Part shown: positions 18,413 to 27,731 of the stretch, one piece after another
Position numbering within the stretch: the stretch's first letter is position 1
Layout of the letters: every line of letters begins with the position of its first letter
From: Rhodothermales bacterium
GTDB taxonomy: Bacteria; Bacteroidota; Rhodothermia; Rhodothermales; Bin80
Direction of reading: 5' to 3'
Assembly: GCA_951812585.1 (NCBI GenBank)
Contig: OX638318.1
Location: forward strand, 648,819 to 712,818
Length of the DNA: 64,000 nucleotides
Made by a program: the position numbers and the translations under genes
The notes under the pieces: model-generated
Database searches by the model: none
What the model saw: the letters and a program-made list of their open reading frames with translations, nothing else
Told to the model about the DNA's origin: nothing

Positions 18413-18562
18413 TTGTTGCAGCGGCAGGCAGCAGCAGTTTGCGCTAAACCGCAACCTTTTGGAGCGACATGGCCTGATGGTCAGGCGGGTACAATAGCGG
18501 ATGAGACAATCACCTCGGCTCCATCGTCCACAAAGAACAAGGCCGGGCAGCACGGTCCTGAG

Positions 18563-18770
18563 ATGAAGTCGACTAAGGAGGGAGCCTGTTTACACGGGGA
18601 GGAGAAGGTGATCTACGGCGACAAAACCTATGTGAGTCACCGGCGCAAGGCGGAGGCGGAAGCCCGGGGCGTGGAGTGGCGCGGGTTGCGTAAGGCCAAG
18701 ACGAAGCAGAAGCGCAATTGTGCGGGCCGGCCCGTCAGCAAGAAAGGCAACAAGGCATGGCCCCAATACG
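18563..18770 (+). pseudogene. IS5-family transposase fragment
   Basis: The plus strand reads CLHGEEKVIYGDKTYVSHRR, then AEARGVEWRGLRKAK and a Lys/Arg-rich stretch. This is the block around the second catalytic aspartate of IS5-type transposases (LLHGEE...GD.aY). No N-terminal domain, no DDE glutamate region and no clear ends are present. It abuts the 3' end of the epimerase gene. I infer a short IS remnant from a former insertion. Confidence 0.65.
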
Positions 18771-19913
18771 TCATCGGTGCCGCACGCCAAAAGCGAACAT
18801 GGTACGCGAAACGTAGCGCTCATCAGGCCTCAGTATGGTGGACGGAAACGCCGGCTGGTTGGGCGAATCAGGATAGTGCTGCGTTTCCAGGCAGAACCCG
18901 CCATGAGGGCCGTACACCTGACGGTTCTTCCCTTCTACACCATCCAGAAAGTTGCCCGTGTAAAGCTGGACACCCGGCTCAGTCGTCCACACCTCCATCG
19001 TTCGACCCGAAAGAGGATCGTAAACGCTGGCCGCCAACGCCAGGGAATCGCCCCCGCCATCCAGCACAAAGTTGTGATCGTAACCACCACCGATCACCAG
19101 TTGCGGATCATTATCGCGAATCCTTTCACCGATAGGCCGAGCCGTCGTCTTGAAGTCAAACGGCGTGCCGAAGACACTCCGCAGTTCGCCCGTGGGTATC
19201 AGCGTGGAATCGACCGGGGTGAAGTAGCTCGCATTCAACGCAAGTTCATGATCCAAAATATCACCCGTGCCGCTGAGATTGAAGTACGAATGCTGCGTCA
19301 GGTTGACCGGCGTCGCTTTGTCGGTCGTAGCCTCATAGTCGACGATCACCTCATTGTCCGCGGTGAGCGTGTACACCACCGTTACGCGCAGCGTACCCGG
19401 GTAGCCCTCCTCGCCATCGACACTGACGTATCTGAACGTGGCCGACGTGCGCTTGCCATCGCTTGCCGCCATTGACTCCCAGTTGACTTTGTCGAAACCG
19501 ACCAGGCCGCCATGCAGGTGATTCGGGCCGTTGTTGCGGGCCAGCATGTAGGTCTCGCCATCGAGCACGAAGCTGCCGCCCGCAATGCGATTGCCATAGC
19601 GTCCTACGATGGAGCCGAAATAAGGGTTGTTGTCGCCACGATACCCCGCAAGCGAGTCGAACCCCAGCACCACATCGTCCATGCTGCCCTTTGCATCCGG
19701 CACCGTGATGGATACGATCGTAGCCCCGTAGCTCAGGATGCCGACCTCCACGCCTTGGCTATTGCGCAGCGTGTGCAGGCGCACTTCGCTTTGGTCGGGC
19801 AGCGTGCCCACCACAGTGGTCGCAGTGCTGAATCCATCTTGCGAGGATTGACATCCCGCCATGAAGCAAGCAACCACCACGATGCTAATTGTTAAACCAG
19901 CGCGGACCATCAT
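18771..19913 (-). CDS. galM: Aldose 1-epimerase (galactose mutarotase), lipoprotein form
   Basis: A 380-residue enzyme that interconverts alpha and beta anomers of aldoses. A lipoprotein signal ends at Cys21 (ACFMAGC), so it should act outside the cytoplasm. Domain motifs are LSYGATIVSITVPD, the IVGRYGNRIAGG loop, NHLHGG with one active-site histidine, TQHSYFNLSG with the second, and GFCLETQHYPDSPN near the end with the catalytic glutamate. It is the last gene of a minus-strand run that contains two small proteins and two dehydrogenases. It overlaps the preceding small gene by 29 bases, which suggests translational coupling. Confidence 0.92.
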   Translation of the reverse strand: MMVRAGLTISIVVVACFMAGCQSSQDGFSTATTVVGTLPDQSEVRLHTLRNSQGVEVGILSYGATIVSITVPDAKGSMDDVVLGFDSLAGYRGDNNPYFGSIVGRYGNRIAGGSFVLDGETYMLARNNGPNHLHGGLVGFDKVNWESMAASDGKRTSATFRYVSVDGEEGYPGTLRVTVVYTLTADNEVIVDYEATTDKATPVNLTQHSYFNLSGTGDILDHELALNASYFTPVDSTLIPTGELRSVFGTPFDFKTTARPIGERIRDNDPQLVIGGGYDHNFVLDGGGDSLALAASVYDPLSGRTMEVWTTEPGVQLYTGNFLDGVEGKNRQVYGPHGGFCLETQHYPDSPNQPAFPSTILRPDERYVSRTMFAFGVRHR

Positions 19914-20157
19914 CGTGAATCACCTCTATGTCCTGGATTGCAAACCAGCCTTCGTTCTCCGTACCGGAAGAGTTCTGGTAGGGCACCTCCGGATTGCCTG
20001 TTTCGATATCGACCACATACGCCAGCGCCTTCCTGATGCCGGGTGCCACCTCAACCGCTTCTGCAACATCCGCCACGCGCCCGCGAATGTCTCCAAGCAT
20101 CAGCCCGTCCCGATTGTACAGGTGTACGATAACGCGCTTGCCGATCAGGTGGTACAT
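19885..20157 (-). CDS. Small hypothetical protein upstream of galM
   Basis: A 90-residue protein, MYHLIGKRVIVHLYNRDGLM, followed by a predicted small beta-barrel-like run (RGRVADVAEAVEVAPG) and a C-terminus ending HDDGPRWFNN. It has no signal peptide. The beginning resembles small domains that coordinate cofactors or nucleic acid, but I do not recognise a family. It is kept because its position and overlap with galM fit an operon gene and no other frame explains the space. Confidence 0.6.
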   Translation of the reverse strand: MYHLIGKRVIVHLYNRDGLMLGDIRGRVADVAEAVEVAPGIRKALAYVVDIETGNPEVPYQNSSGTENEGWFAIQDIEVIHDDGPRWFNN

Positions 20158-20189
20158 GCCGCGCGGCGCACCGCCGCAGCGTGTGGTGC

Positions 20190-20621
20190 CTACTGGGATG
20201 GCGTGTCTTCCTTGCGCGAGGCCGACACGTCCAGGTGCATGTTATAGTCTTGTAGGAACTGCTGCCCCGTAAGCACACCTTCGGCCAAGGTCAGCGTCAC
20301 ATCCATGATGCCATACTCGCCGCTATCAAAGGTGAAGTTGACCTCACCCGTCTCACTGTCGTAATCGGCACCAAATTCGATTGGATCGTCCGGCGCCATC
20401 TCCATGATCAACGAACCGATCAGCGAATCGCCTTCGGTGCGGAAGGTGACACTGCCCGTGTACACGCCTTGCGGAGTGTCCACCGCGTATTCCCACGCAC
20501 CGGCCAGTGGGTGCGGTGCTGGGGCTGCATCGTCAGTGGCTGTGCTGCCAAAACTGGCACAGCCGGCAATCAACAGGGCTATTCCAAAAGCGCCGGAAAG
20601 GCGCAGAAACGAACTTGACAT
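20190..20621 (-). CDS. Small exported lipoprotein
   Basis: A 143-residue protein with a clear lipoprotein signal (FGIALLIAGC, Cys21), an Ala/Pro linker, then a beta-sheet domain: LAGAWEYAVDTPQGVYTG, LIGSLIMEMAPDD and LTLAEGVLTGQQFL. The pattern looks like a lipocalin-like or DUF4488-type small barrel seen next to sugar-processing genes. I infer a carrier or accessory role only from context. Confidence 0.65.
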   Translation of the reverse strand: MSSSFLRLSGAFGIALLIAGCASFGSTATDDAAPAPHPLAGAWEYAVDTPQGVYTGSVTFRTEGDSLIGSLIMEMAPDDPIEFGADYDSETGEVNFTFDSGEYGIMDVTLTLAEGVLTGQQFLQDYNMHLDVSASRKEDTPSQ

Positions 20622-20639
20622 GGCGATGTGAAGAGTAAC

Positions 20640-21983
20640 CTATGGACGTACGGCTCGGGGCTTAAGCGACGTCAACGCACCAATGCGAACAGGTTCACCA
20701 GTCTTCACACTCTCTCTAGCAGCTACACCTATCAGTATGGACATTGCACCGTCTCGCGACCCTGCAGACAGCCGGAGCGGATCCGGCATGTCAGGGGTTC
20801 TGAATATACGATCCTTCAAACGACTGTCACCACCCCCGTGACCGCCCCCGCCATGGGGTATCTGGATAAGCTCCGTCTGGCCGAAGTTGTCCGTCACGCG
20901 GACCTCGTCATAGTTCGGTGCCTGCCAGGGCTGGCGCTGCTTGATCCACGCTTCCAGTCGGCCCCGGGTCCCGTTGAATGCTATGCGGTACCCCTCATAG
21001 GGTGAATACGTCGTCAGCGAATAGCTTACATGCGTGCCATTGGCATATTTGATCTGGGCCGACATCTTGTCATAGATGTCAATGTCCTCACTCCAGACGC
21101 AGCCATCCCGCAGGTATCCATCGTGGTGCTCGTGCGCCACATACAGGTTCATGTTCGACTCGCTGCCGGTGATGTCCCAATAGTGCCTGCACCGGTTCGC
21201 ATACGGACAGCCCCGGCAATGGGTGTGCCGGAAGTCATTGTTGTGCCCATAGTACTCGAGCGCGCCATACGCAAATACCTCCTCCGGCTCGGACTCCAGC
21301 CACCAGTTCAAAAGGTCAAAGTGGTGCGTCGCCTTGTGGACAAAAAGGGTGCCGCCGAAACGCTCCTTGCCATGCCAGCGCCGGAAATAACTTGTGCCGT
21401 GGTAGATGTCCAGATACCAGTGGAAATCCACGGAGGTGATATCGCCAATCCGGCCCTGCATAAGGAGCTCTTTGATGCGCTGTCGATGCGGCGAATAGCG
21501 ATAGTTGAAAGTGACCGTGAGGTTCTTGCGTGTCAAGGCTTGCGCATCCAGTATCGCCTGGCACTTGTCGGCATCGGTGGTCATGGGCTTCTCCGTAATC
21601 ACGTCGCAGCCCGCGTGCATCGCCTTGATGATAAACTCGTGGTGTGTGGCGTCCACCGTAGTCACGATCACCAGATCGGGCGCTGTCGCCCGCAGCATCT
21701 CGTCAAAGTCCGTAAAGGTTGGGCAGCTAACGCCGATGTAGTCTTTGGCGTAAGCCAGCCTGCCTGGATTGATGTCTGACAGGCCTGCGAATTCGACCAC
21801 ATCCGCATAGGCCTGCACGAGGCTGCGCCCCCACATGCTGTTGCCGCGGACACCCGTGCCTACGAGTGCCACGCGCGCCTTCCTGGGCGTGCTGGCCGAC
21901 AGGACCCGCGGCCCGACCAGCACCGAACTGGCCGCTGCTGCGCTGCTGGTCTTCAGAAAACTGCGTCGCGTGACTGATTCCAT
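20640..21983 (-). CDS. Tat-exported Gfo/Idh/MocA oxidoreductase with a cysteine cluster
   Basis: A 447-residue NAD(P)-dependent dehydrogenase. The N-terminus has a twin-arginine signal (TRRSFLKTSSAAAASS), so the folded protein with its cofactor is probably exported. The Rossmann motif is VALVGTGVRGNSMW, and the catalytic lysine motif is DVITEKPMTTD. A Cys cluster (HCRGCPYANRC) in the substrate domain is an unusual insertion and may hold a metal. Substrates in this family are usually sugars or inositols. It begins 16 bases after the preceding homologue ends, so the two are co-transcribed. The ATG at 21983 is chosen because it starts the Tat signal. Confidence 0.88.
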   Translation of the reverse strand: MESVTRRSFLKTSSAAAASSVLVGPRVLSASTPRKARVALVGTGVRGNSMWGRSLVQAYADVVEFAGLSDINPGRLAYAKDYIGVSCPTFTDFDEMLRATAPDLVIVTTVDATHHEFIIKAMHAGCDVITEKPMTTDADKCQAILDAQALTRKNLTVTFNYRYSPHRQRIKELLMQGRIGDITSVDFHWYLDIYHGTSYFRRWHGKERFGGTLFVHKATHHFDLLNWWLESEPEEVFAYGALEYYGHNNDFRHTHCRGCPYANRCRHYWDITGSESNMNLYVAHEHHDGYLRDGCVWSEDIDIYDKMSAQIKYANGTHVSYSLTTYSPYEGYRIAFNGTRGRLEAWIKQRQPWQAPNYDEVRVTDNFGQTELIQIPHGGGGHGGGDSRLKDRIFRTPDMPDPLRLSAGSRDGAMSILIGVAARESVKTGEPVRIGALTSLKPRAVRP

Positions 21984-21999
21984 ACCGATACCTTCAGTG

Positions 22000-23316
22000 T
22001 TATAGCGAAGGCTCCCAACCCGGCTCATAGGACCGGTTCCAGTAGCCCATGGCCTCTTCGTCTCCCAGGATGCGCCCGTTGGCAGGGTCGCATCTTAGGG
22101 TTCGCCCTACGTATTGCGCCACATTGCCCAGGTGGCACAGCAGCGTGCTCTTGTGTCCTTCCTCAATAGGCGAAGCCTGCACGGCACCATCTCTGATCAC
22201 CGCCAGCATGTTGGCTATGTGCCGCTCCGTCAAGCCGCCGCCGCCGCGCACATCCATCGTTCCTTCCTGATTGGAGGCACGTGCACGCTTCCAGATCTCC
22301 CGGTTGTCTTTGTCGTACACCACATAGCCCGAACGGCCAAGGCGCACAGTTCCATACTCGCCGTACACCAGCGTGCCGCGACCGCTGCCTTCCACCGGGC
22401 GTCCGTTGCAGCTTCGTCCGTCCCAAGTGATGGCCTTGTCTCCTTCAAAGTTGAACGTTGCCACCTGGGTGTCGAAGAATTCCCAGTCGTCCTGATAGTG
22501 GAAGCGGCCGCCTGCGGAGGTGACCATCGTAGGGTAGTCAACGCCAAGTGCCCAGCGTGCTATGTCGATTTCGTGGGTGCCGTTGTTGCATATCTCTCCC
22601 GTGCCCCAGTGCCGAAACCAGTGCCAGTTGTAGTGCACATAGTTGTCTTTGTACGGCACGCGCGGCGCGGGGCCTTGCCAAAGGTCGAAGTTGAGCCATT
22701 GCGGCACCGGCACTTCCACGCCGCGCCCGATGCTGCCCCGCGTATTGGCATACCAGGCCCGCGCATAGTAGGCGCGCCCGATGATGCCTTCACTGATGGC
22801 TTGGATGATCTGCGCCGACTCCCGTGAGGAGCGCTGCTGATTGCCCATCTGCACGACACGGTTGTAGCGCGCTTGTGCGGCGACCACCATCTCGCCTTCG
22901 CCTGCGTTGTAGCTGCATGGCTTTTCGACATAGACATGCTTGCCCGCCTGTAATGCCAGAATGGTCGCCGGCGCATGCCAGTGATCCGGGGCAGCGATCA
23001 CCAGAATGTCTACATCGTTGTCCTCCAGGACGCGGCGCAAGTCTTCTTCGCCCTTCGGAGCTGAATCCGGTGCCACTTCCTGGACGCCCTTGATTGTGTT
23101 GGCTATGGCCCGCGTGTCGACGTCGCAGACGTAGGCCACCTCGCAGTTGTCGGCCGTAGCGAAGGATCGGGCCAGCACATGCCCGCGACCTGCCACGCCC
23201 ATGACGGCAACGACCAGCTTATTGTTGGGCGATGCGTATGCACGCAGGCCCATCATGCCTAGCCCTATGCCGGATGCGGCAGTCCGCCGAAGAAATACTC
23301 TGCGATTAATACCCAC
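22000..23316 (-). CDS. Tat-exported Gfo/Idh/MocA oxidoreductase
   Basis: A 438-residue dehydrogenase, first gene of the sugar-processing run. It has a Tat signal (NRRVFLRRTAASGIGLGMMG). The Rossmann domain reads VVAVMGVAGRGHVLARSF, later DILVIAAPDHWHAPATILA and HVYVEKPCSYNAGEG with the conserved EKP lysine. The substrate domain includes YNWHWFRHWGTGEICNNGTH, the block typical of Bacteroidota members that sit in glycan or sugar oxidation clusters. No adjacent promoter motif could be defended, but the roughly 190-base gap to the DUF5916 gene is long enough to hold one. Confidence 0.88.
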   Translation of the reverse strand: MGINRRVFLRRTAASGIGLGMMGLRAYASPNNKLVVAVMGVAGRGHVLARSFATADNCEVAYVCDVDTRAIANTIKGVQEVAPDSAPKGEEDLRRVLEDNDVDILVIAAPDHWHAPATILALQAGKHVYVEKPCSYNAGEGEMVVAAQARYNRVVQMGNQQRSSRESAQIIQAISEGIIGRAYYARAWYANTRGSIGRGVEVPVPQWLNFDLWQGPAPRVPYKDNYVHYNWHWFRHWGTGEICNNGTHEIDIARWALGVDYPTMVTSAGGRFHYQDDWEFFDTQVATFNFEGDKAITWDGRSCNGRPVEGSGRGTLVYGEYGTVRLGRSGYVVYDKDNREIWKRARASNQEGTMDVRGGGGLTERHIANMLAVIRDGAVQASPIEEGHKSTLLCHLGNVAQYVGRTLRCDPANGRILGDEEAMGYWNRSYEPGWEPSL

Positions 23317-23505
23317 GGCAATCCCCTGTTGGTTCGCCTGCTAGTATACGACTCAGGAAGATTTCGATACCTACCCTGCAGGAATAAACCCTCCACGCAA
23401 TGCCGTACCGGTGCGCAGGGCGCGCGGCGGACTGAGGGTACTGCCTAGAAGGGACGTCAGGCCTTAAGGGCAAGCCCGGGCTTTCAGGCTGCGCTGTGCT
23501 TGAAG

Positions 23506-25833
23506 CTACGTGCGCACCAGGTACTGAAACTTGAAGAATACCTGCCGGCTGCTCTGCCGGAAGTATTTGGACGCATCACCACCCACACGTGCATACTGGT
23601 CCAATTCGTGCGTGCTTCCCAGATGGATGGCGGTAAACGCGTTGAGCTTATAGGTCAGTAGTGGATCAACTTCCAGCGACTTGTTGAAATCGTTGTACTG
23701 CACGACCGTTCGGAAGAAGAAGCTTCGCGTAAACTGGTACCCCAGCCGCAAGCGCGCAATGTAGCCGCTGAAGTAGTTGTCGCCGGTAGCGCGATTCTTC
23801 AGGCGTGAATAGGCTACCATGGGCCGAATGGCCAAGTGCTGATTGGGACGAAACGACCCCGAGAACCATACGTCCAGACTCTTGCCCAGGGTTGGATTGT
23901 CCAGAAATCTCGCGATGTCTCGTCCTGCGGACACCCCTGCGGAAAGGCTTGCGTATTCGCTGAAGTTGCTGAATGCATCCAGGCTGAAGCGCTGGATACC
24001 GTCGAAAAGCTTGCCCGCAAAGCGTTCGCGCTCAAAGGTGTAGCGCATCCATACGTTGGTCTGCCCCTTCATCTGCAGGCCCAAGCCTGGCGACAAGAAG
24101 TCGTTCTTGTGCAGGCCGTCATAGTTCCAGCGACGCCCTGCGGCCACATTGGGTCGTATGCGATCTACGAATGGGAGCACCTTTTCCGGATACAGGGTCA
24201 CACCCTGCCAGGCGAACACGCGGCGCACGCTGTTCTGACGCACAAAGCCGTTTGCCGCTCTGAATGTTGGGGTGCTTTGTTCGAATCCCGTTTTGAAGCT
24301 CCAGTAGCGTCCTTCGCGATCCAGTTCCAGAGAAGCGGCCAGCCCACGAAAGTTCTCGCCATCCAGTGCAGCGGTGTGATTCCGTGAACCGAAGGTGATG
24401 TCTCCCACCGAAGCGGATCGTACGGAATCGGTCGCCTCTGAAGTCTGGCTGGCAACCAGCTGCCCACTGAACAGGTACTTCTTGAAGAATCGCACCTGGC
24501 CATCAATGCCTAAGGTGCTGCCTGCCCCGCCAATGTCCAGACGCCGATCCGTTAGCATCGCGCCGACGTACGAATTACCGGGCAGGTTGTATTTGACGCG
24601 CAGGATATTGGACACGCTCTTGCCTGCGCTCAGCAGCCTGCTTTCCTCTTCGAATGGCATAAGCAGGGGTGACGTGTTGTCCCGGGCCCCTATGTACGCG
24701 ATGTCTGTGTTGCCCCATCGGCCGGTCAGCTTGCTGGCTACGATTGGATCGTTGATGCTGCGCGTGTAGACCGTTCGAATCTCCGTCCTGAACAGATCTG
24801 AGCCCTCCTGAAAGAAAGGCCGCCGCTCGTCATACGAGAGGGCAAAGGTGGAGTTGACATCAATCTGCGCCACATCGGATTCGATCTGACTGAAGTCTGG
24901 ATTAAGCGTAACGTCGGCGGTCAGCTCCGAAGTCAAACCGTACTTTACGTTCAGAGAAGGCTCAAGCGCGACGCGGTCGTTGTCGAAACCGCTGGACGGA
25001 TCGCCAGCGCTGCGCAGCGCCCCCGTGCTGGCACCCGTAAGGGCCGGCAGCACCTCAAGGTTGCGGCCCGCGCGCACGCCCTGTATGCCTGTGATGGTGC
25101 CCAACTGGCAGGGCCAGCATGGATTGTCCCGATCTATGGCTGCCCAGGAATACTGGCTGCGGCTAGCCCGCGGATGCGTGACCCAGAACGTGGCCCCCCA
25201 GGTCTGCACATCCTTGTTTGGAAAGCGCAGGCTCTTGAACGGGATGGCCATCTCAACCTCATACCCCGTATCCGTGATGGTGGCTTCAGACGTGAAAACA
25301 AGGTTGAATCCTTCGTCCTCGTTATTGACCGCAATCCTGGAATCGCCCTGGACGCCCAGCGGATTAGACGCGATGAAGTACAACGACTGCCCGTCCTGAT
25401 TAGGATCCAGAATAACCCCGACGTAGTCGTCCTGCCACAGCCCGTCCCGATCACTCAGGTTGGCACGAATATGCGCGGGATCATCCTCGATGCTGAAGGC
25501 CACGTACAGATGGTCCGCATCGTACGCCATATACGCCGTCACGTCTATGGGCGGCGCCGTTTGATCGCCTGGGAAGACTTCCGAAAAGTTCACGGCCTGG
25601 GCTGCAAAGTGCCAAGCCGACTCGGTCACCTTACCGTCCACCTCAATGGGCGTCATGGTGCGCCGCACATCCAATGCGGGCTGAATGTTAGGCCTGAAGA
25701 TCTGGGCTTGCGCGGGGCTCGCGTCGGCTCCGGCTTGAAGCGATTGGGCGGCGCTCCTGTTTGCAACCAACGTGGCTGAGAGGATCAGCGCAAACAGGAG
25801 TCCGAATCCGAAGCAGTTGTTCATGGTGCTCAT
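23506..25833 (-). CDS. DUF5916 protein: CBM9-like domain plus outer-membrane barrel
   Basis: A 775-residue exported protein. A signal peptide ends near ANRSAAQ. Residues about 50-240 form a carbohydrate-binding family 9-like domain (IEVDGKVTESAWHFA, then VTAYMAYDADHLYVAFSIED). The remainder is a beta-strand-rich region with DUF5916 blocks: VTLNPDFSQIESDVAQID and SYDERRPFFQEGSDLF. The C-terminus ends in an aromatic strand, FFKFQYLVRT, typical of outer-membrane barrels. Its role is unknown, and surface binding of glycans is an inference from the first domain. The start may be 9 bases later (MNNCFGFG). It is on the same strand as the sugar operon but separated by 190 bases. Confidence 0.87.
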   Translation of the reverse strand: MSTMNNCFGFGLLFALILSATLVANRSAAQSLQAGADASPAQAQIFRPNIQPALDVRRTMTPIEVDGKVTESAWHFAAQAVNFSEVFPGDQTAPPIDVTAYMAYDADHLYVAFSIEDDPAHIRANLSDRDGLWQDDYVGVILDPNQDGQSLYFIASNPLGVQGDSRIAVNNEDEGFNLVFTSEATITDTGYEVEMAIPFKSLRFPNKDVQTWGATFWVTHPRASRSQYSWAAIDRDNPCWPCQLGTITGIQGVRAGRNLEVLPALTGASTGALRSAGDPSSGFDNDRVALEPSLNVKYGLTSELTADVTLNPDFSQIESDVAQIDVNSTFALSYDERRPFFQEGSDLFRTEIRTVYTRSINDPIVASKLTGRWGNTDIAYIGARDNTSPLLMPFEEESRLLSAGKSVSNILRVKYNLPGNSYVGAMLTDRRLDIGGAGSTLGIDGQVRFFKKYLFSGQLVASQTSEATDSVRSASVGDITFGSRNHTAALDGENFRGLAASLELDREGRYWSFKTGFEQSTPTFRAANGFVRQNSVRRVFAWQGVTLYPEKVLPFVDRIRPNVAAGRRWNYDGLHKNDFLSPGLGLQMKGQTNVWMRYTFERERFAGKLFDGIQRFSLDAFSNFSEYASLSAGVSAGRDIARFLDNPTLGKSLDVWFSGSFRPNQHLAIRPMVAYSRLKNRATGDNYFSGYIARLRLGYQFTRSFFFRTVVQYNDFNKSLEVDPLLTYKLNAFTAIHLGSTHELDQYARVGGDASKYFRQSSRQVFFKFQYLVRT

Positions 25834-26309
25834 GAGGCAAGTAAGACAAAGACATCCTCCCAGGTGCCTTGACTCTACGTAGCCACACCTGCTTGGTTAC
25901 GCCCGACTTGTTTTACGCGGCGTTGGTATTCATCCTGACCACACGTTGATGTGCACTCGCAATGACCGCGTCGCGGAGTCATATACGCGCAGCAGCCTGC
26001 CAATGGCCTGGGCTTGGGAGCGAGTGAGCGACCTCACAGCAATCAGGTGCCCATCAGGAATTACCTTCGACATGCGCAGAACCGGCCTGCGACACGCACG
26101 GAAAAGCGAAGCGCGGCGCTGCCAGGGAGTCGCAGCAGGCTGCTTTCGGCGCCGCTTCGCGACCTTGTGACCGGACCTGCAGTCGACGCGGTACGCACGC
26201 CGACTCGTGAATCACAAGAGTGGCAGGCCTCCTCCTGACCGTCCCTCTTTGGCTGTACAAGCATCTCGCGGGAAGCCTTAACCGCCGCGCGTCCGCGTGC
26301 AGCAAAGGA
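25834..26309. other. Intergenic region, 476 bases
   Basis: Upstream region of the DUF5916 gene and downstream region of sbcB. Short frames exist on both strands, but their composition is arginine/alanine-rich in the manner of random frames in G+C-rich DNA. I see no gene, tRNA or repeat here. Confidence 0.55.
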
Positions 26310-27731
26310 TCAGTCCAATAGCCGCGCCTCTAGCTCCTTGCCGTAAGCTTCCAGATCGTAGATGAGCTTGCGCGTCTTCTCGTCAGCGCACTGCATCCGC
26401 GCTTCGGCAAGGTCCTTGACATAATGTTCGTACTGCGTCAGGCCCTTGTCGTCCTTCGACTCGAAAATCCGGTGACGGCAGTGTTGGTACCAGCGCGTTT
26501 CATCCTCCGCTGACAGGCTGCGCGGAAAGTTGCGTGCGCGGAAACGAAACACCAGCTCCGGCAGGCGTTCGTCCTTGAATGGAGTTTCTTCCCAACGCGG
26601 GCCGGGCTCGTCTACCAAATTCAGTATCCTGTCCAAAAGGGGTCGGTCGGAGCGCGGTATAAAGCCGTCGTAGAGCGCCTGGTCCACATCTCGTTCACGG
26701 TCACGGGGCCAACGGGCTGCAAAAGCATCGGCTGCCCGGCGTCCGAAGTCTTCCTTGTCCCTAATCAAGGCGCGGTGCTGCAGAAGCGTTTCCAGCTTCG
26801 TTCCCATGCGATCCATCAGCGCCGTTTGCCGATCGGTAAGCACGCCATCCAAGTCGAATTTCCACACGTACGGGCAAGCATTCAGTCTAATCCTGTGCAG
26901 CGCCTTGTCACCCAGGCTATCCTTCTCCAGCAGCACCTCGTCCGGCGCATCGAACAAGGGGCGCGGATCATAGAAGAGATCATACGCGAACACGGCTCCT
27001 TTGTCATCGCTCCCTATCGGCATCATGATGGATGCGCCGCGACGCCAATGTACAACCGAGCCCGAAACGTAGAGAAAGGTGCTATTTGCAGAAACGTGAC
27101 GCTTGACCTCACGCTTATCCCGCAGGCCCAGAAAGTTGCTCCACATGCGCGGCTTAGCCGCCTTGATCAGCTGCGCCACGCGTAGCATGTTCCGAACATC
27201 GGCCAGTGCATCATGCGCACTGGAAATATCCACGCCGTTCGCACCGGCAATGTCCTCCAGGCGGAAGGATGGCTTGTCATCGTCGGCAAAGTGCCATTGG
27301 ATGCCATCCGGCGAAAGTGCAAAAGCCGCCCGAAACAGGTCTATGATATCCCACTTTGAGTTCCCATCCCTGCTGTGCCATGCGTAGGGGTCGAGCAGAT
27401 TTCGGTAGAACAGAAACCGCGTAACCGTGTGGTCAAATCGCATGGCGTTATAACCTACGCAGCATGTGCCTGGCCGCATGAGCAGCGCATGGATCTGCTG
27501 GGCAAATGCGTGCTCGGTTATGCCAAGGCGGCGCGCCTTTTGCGGTGCGATGCCGTGGACCAGGCTTGCCCTTACCTGCGGCAGGCAGTCCAGCGCAGGC
27601 TTGCAGTAGAGCGTAATCGGCTCGCTGATCTGATTCAGGTTCTCATCCGTCCGGATGCCGCCAAACTGGACCGGACGGTCCACCATCCTCCAGCGGCCCG
27701 TTGTTTCGTAGTCATACCAAAAGAACTCCAT
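26310..27731 (-). CDS. sbcB: Exodeoxyribonuclease I
   Basis: A 473-residue 3'-5' single-strand DNA exonuclease used in mismatch repair and recombination. The DEDDh domain starts immediately: FFWYDYETTGRW holds the first acidic pair, VGYNAMRFDHTVTRFLFYRN the second block, and HDALADVRNMLRVAQLI the third. The SH3-like and helical C-terminal domains follow, and total length matches the E. coli enzyme closely. The frame is open to 27776, but the ATG giving MEFFWYDYE (27731) matches the family start. It is a monocistronic gene by position. Confidence 0.93.
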   Translation of the reverse strand: MEFFWYDYETTGRWRMVDRPVQFGGIRTDENLNQISEPITLYCKPALDCLPQVRASLVHGIAPQKARRLGITEHAFAQQIHALLMRPGTCCVGYNAMRFDHTVTRFLFYRNLLDPYAWHSRDGNSKWDIIDLFRAAFALSPDGIQWHFADDDKPSFRLEDIAGANGVDISSAHDALADVRNMLRVAQLIKAAKPRMWSNFLGLRDKREVKRHVSANSTFLYVSGSVVHWRRGASIMMPIGSDDKGAVFAYDLFYDPRPLFDAPDEVLLEKDSLGDKALHRIRLNACPYVWKFDLDGVLTDRQTALMDRMGTKLETLLQHRALIRDKEDFGRRAADAFAARWPRDRERDVDQALYDGFIPRSDRPLLDRILNLVDEPGPRWEETPFKDERLPELVFRFRARNFPRSLSAEDETRWYQHCRHRIFESKDDKGLTQYEHYVKDLAEARMQCADEKTRKLIYDLEAYGKELEARLLD

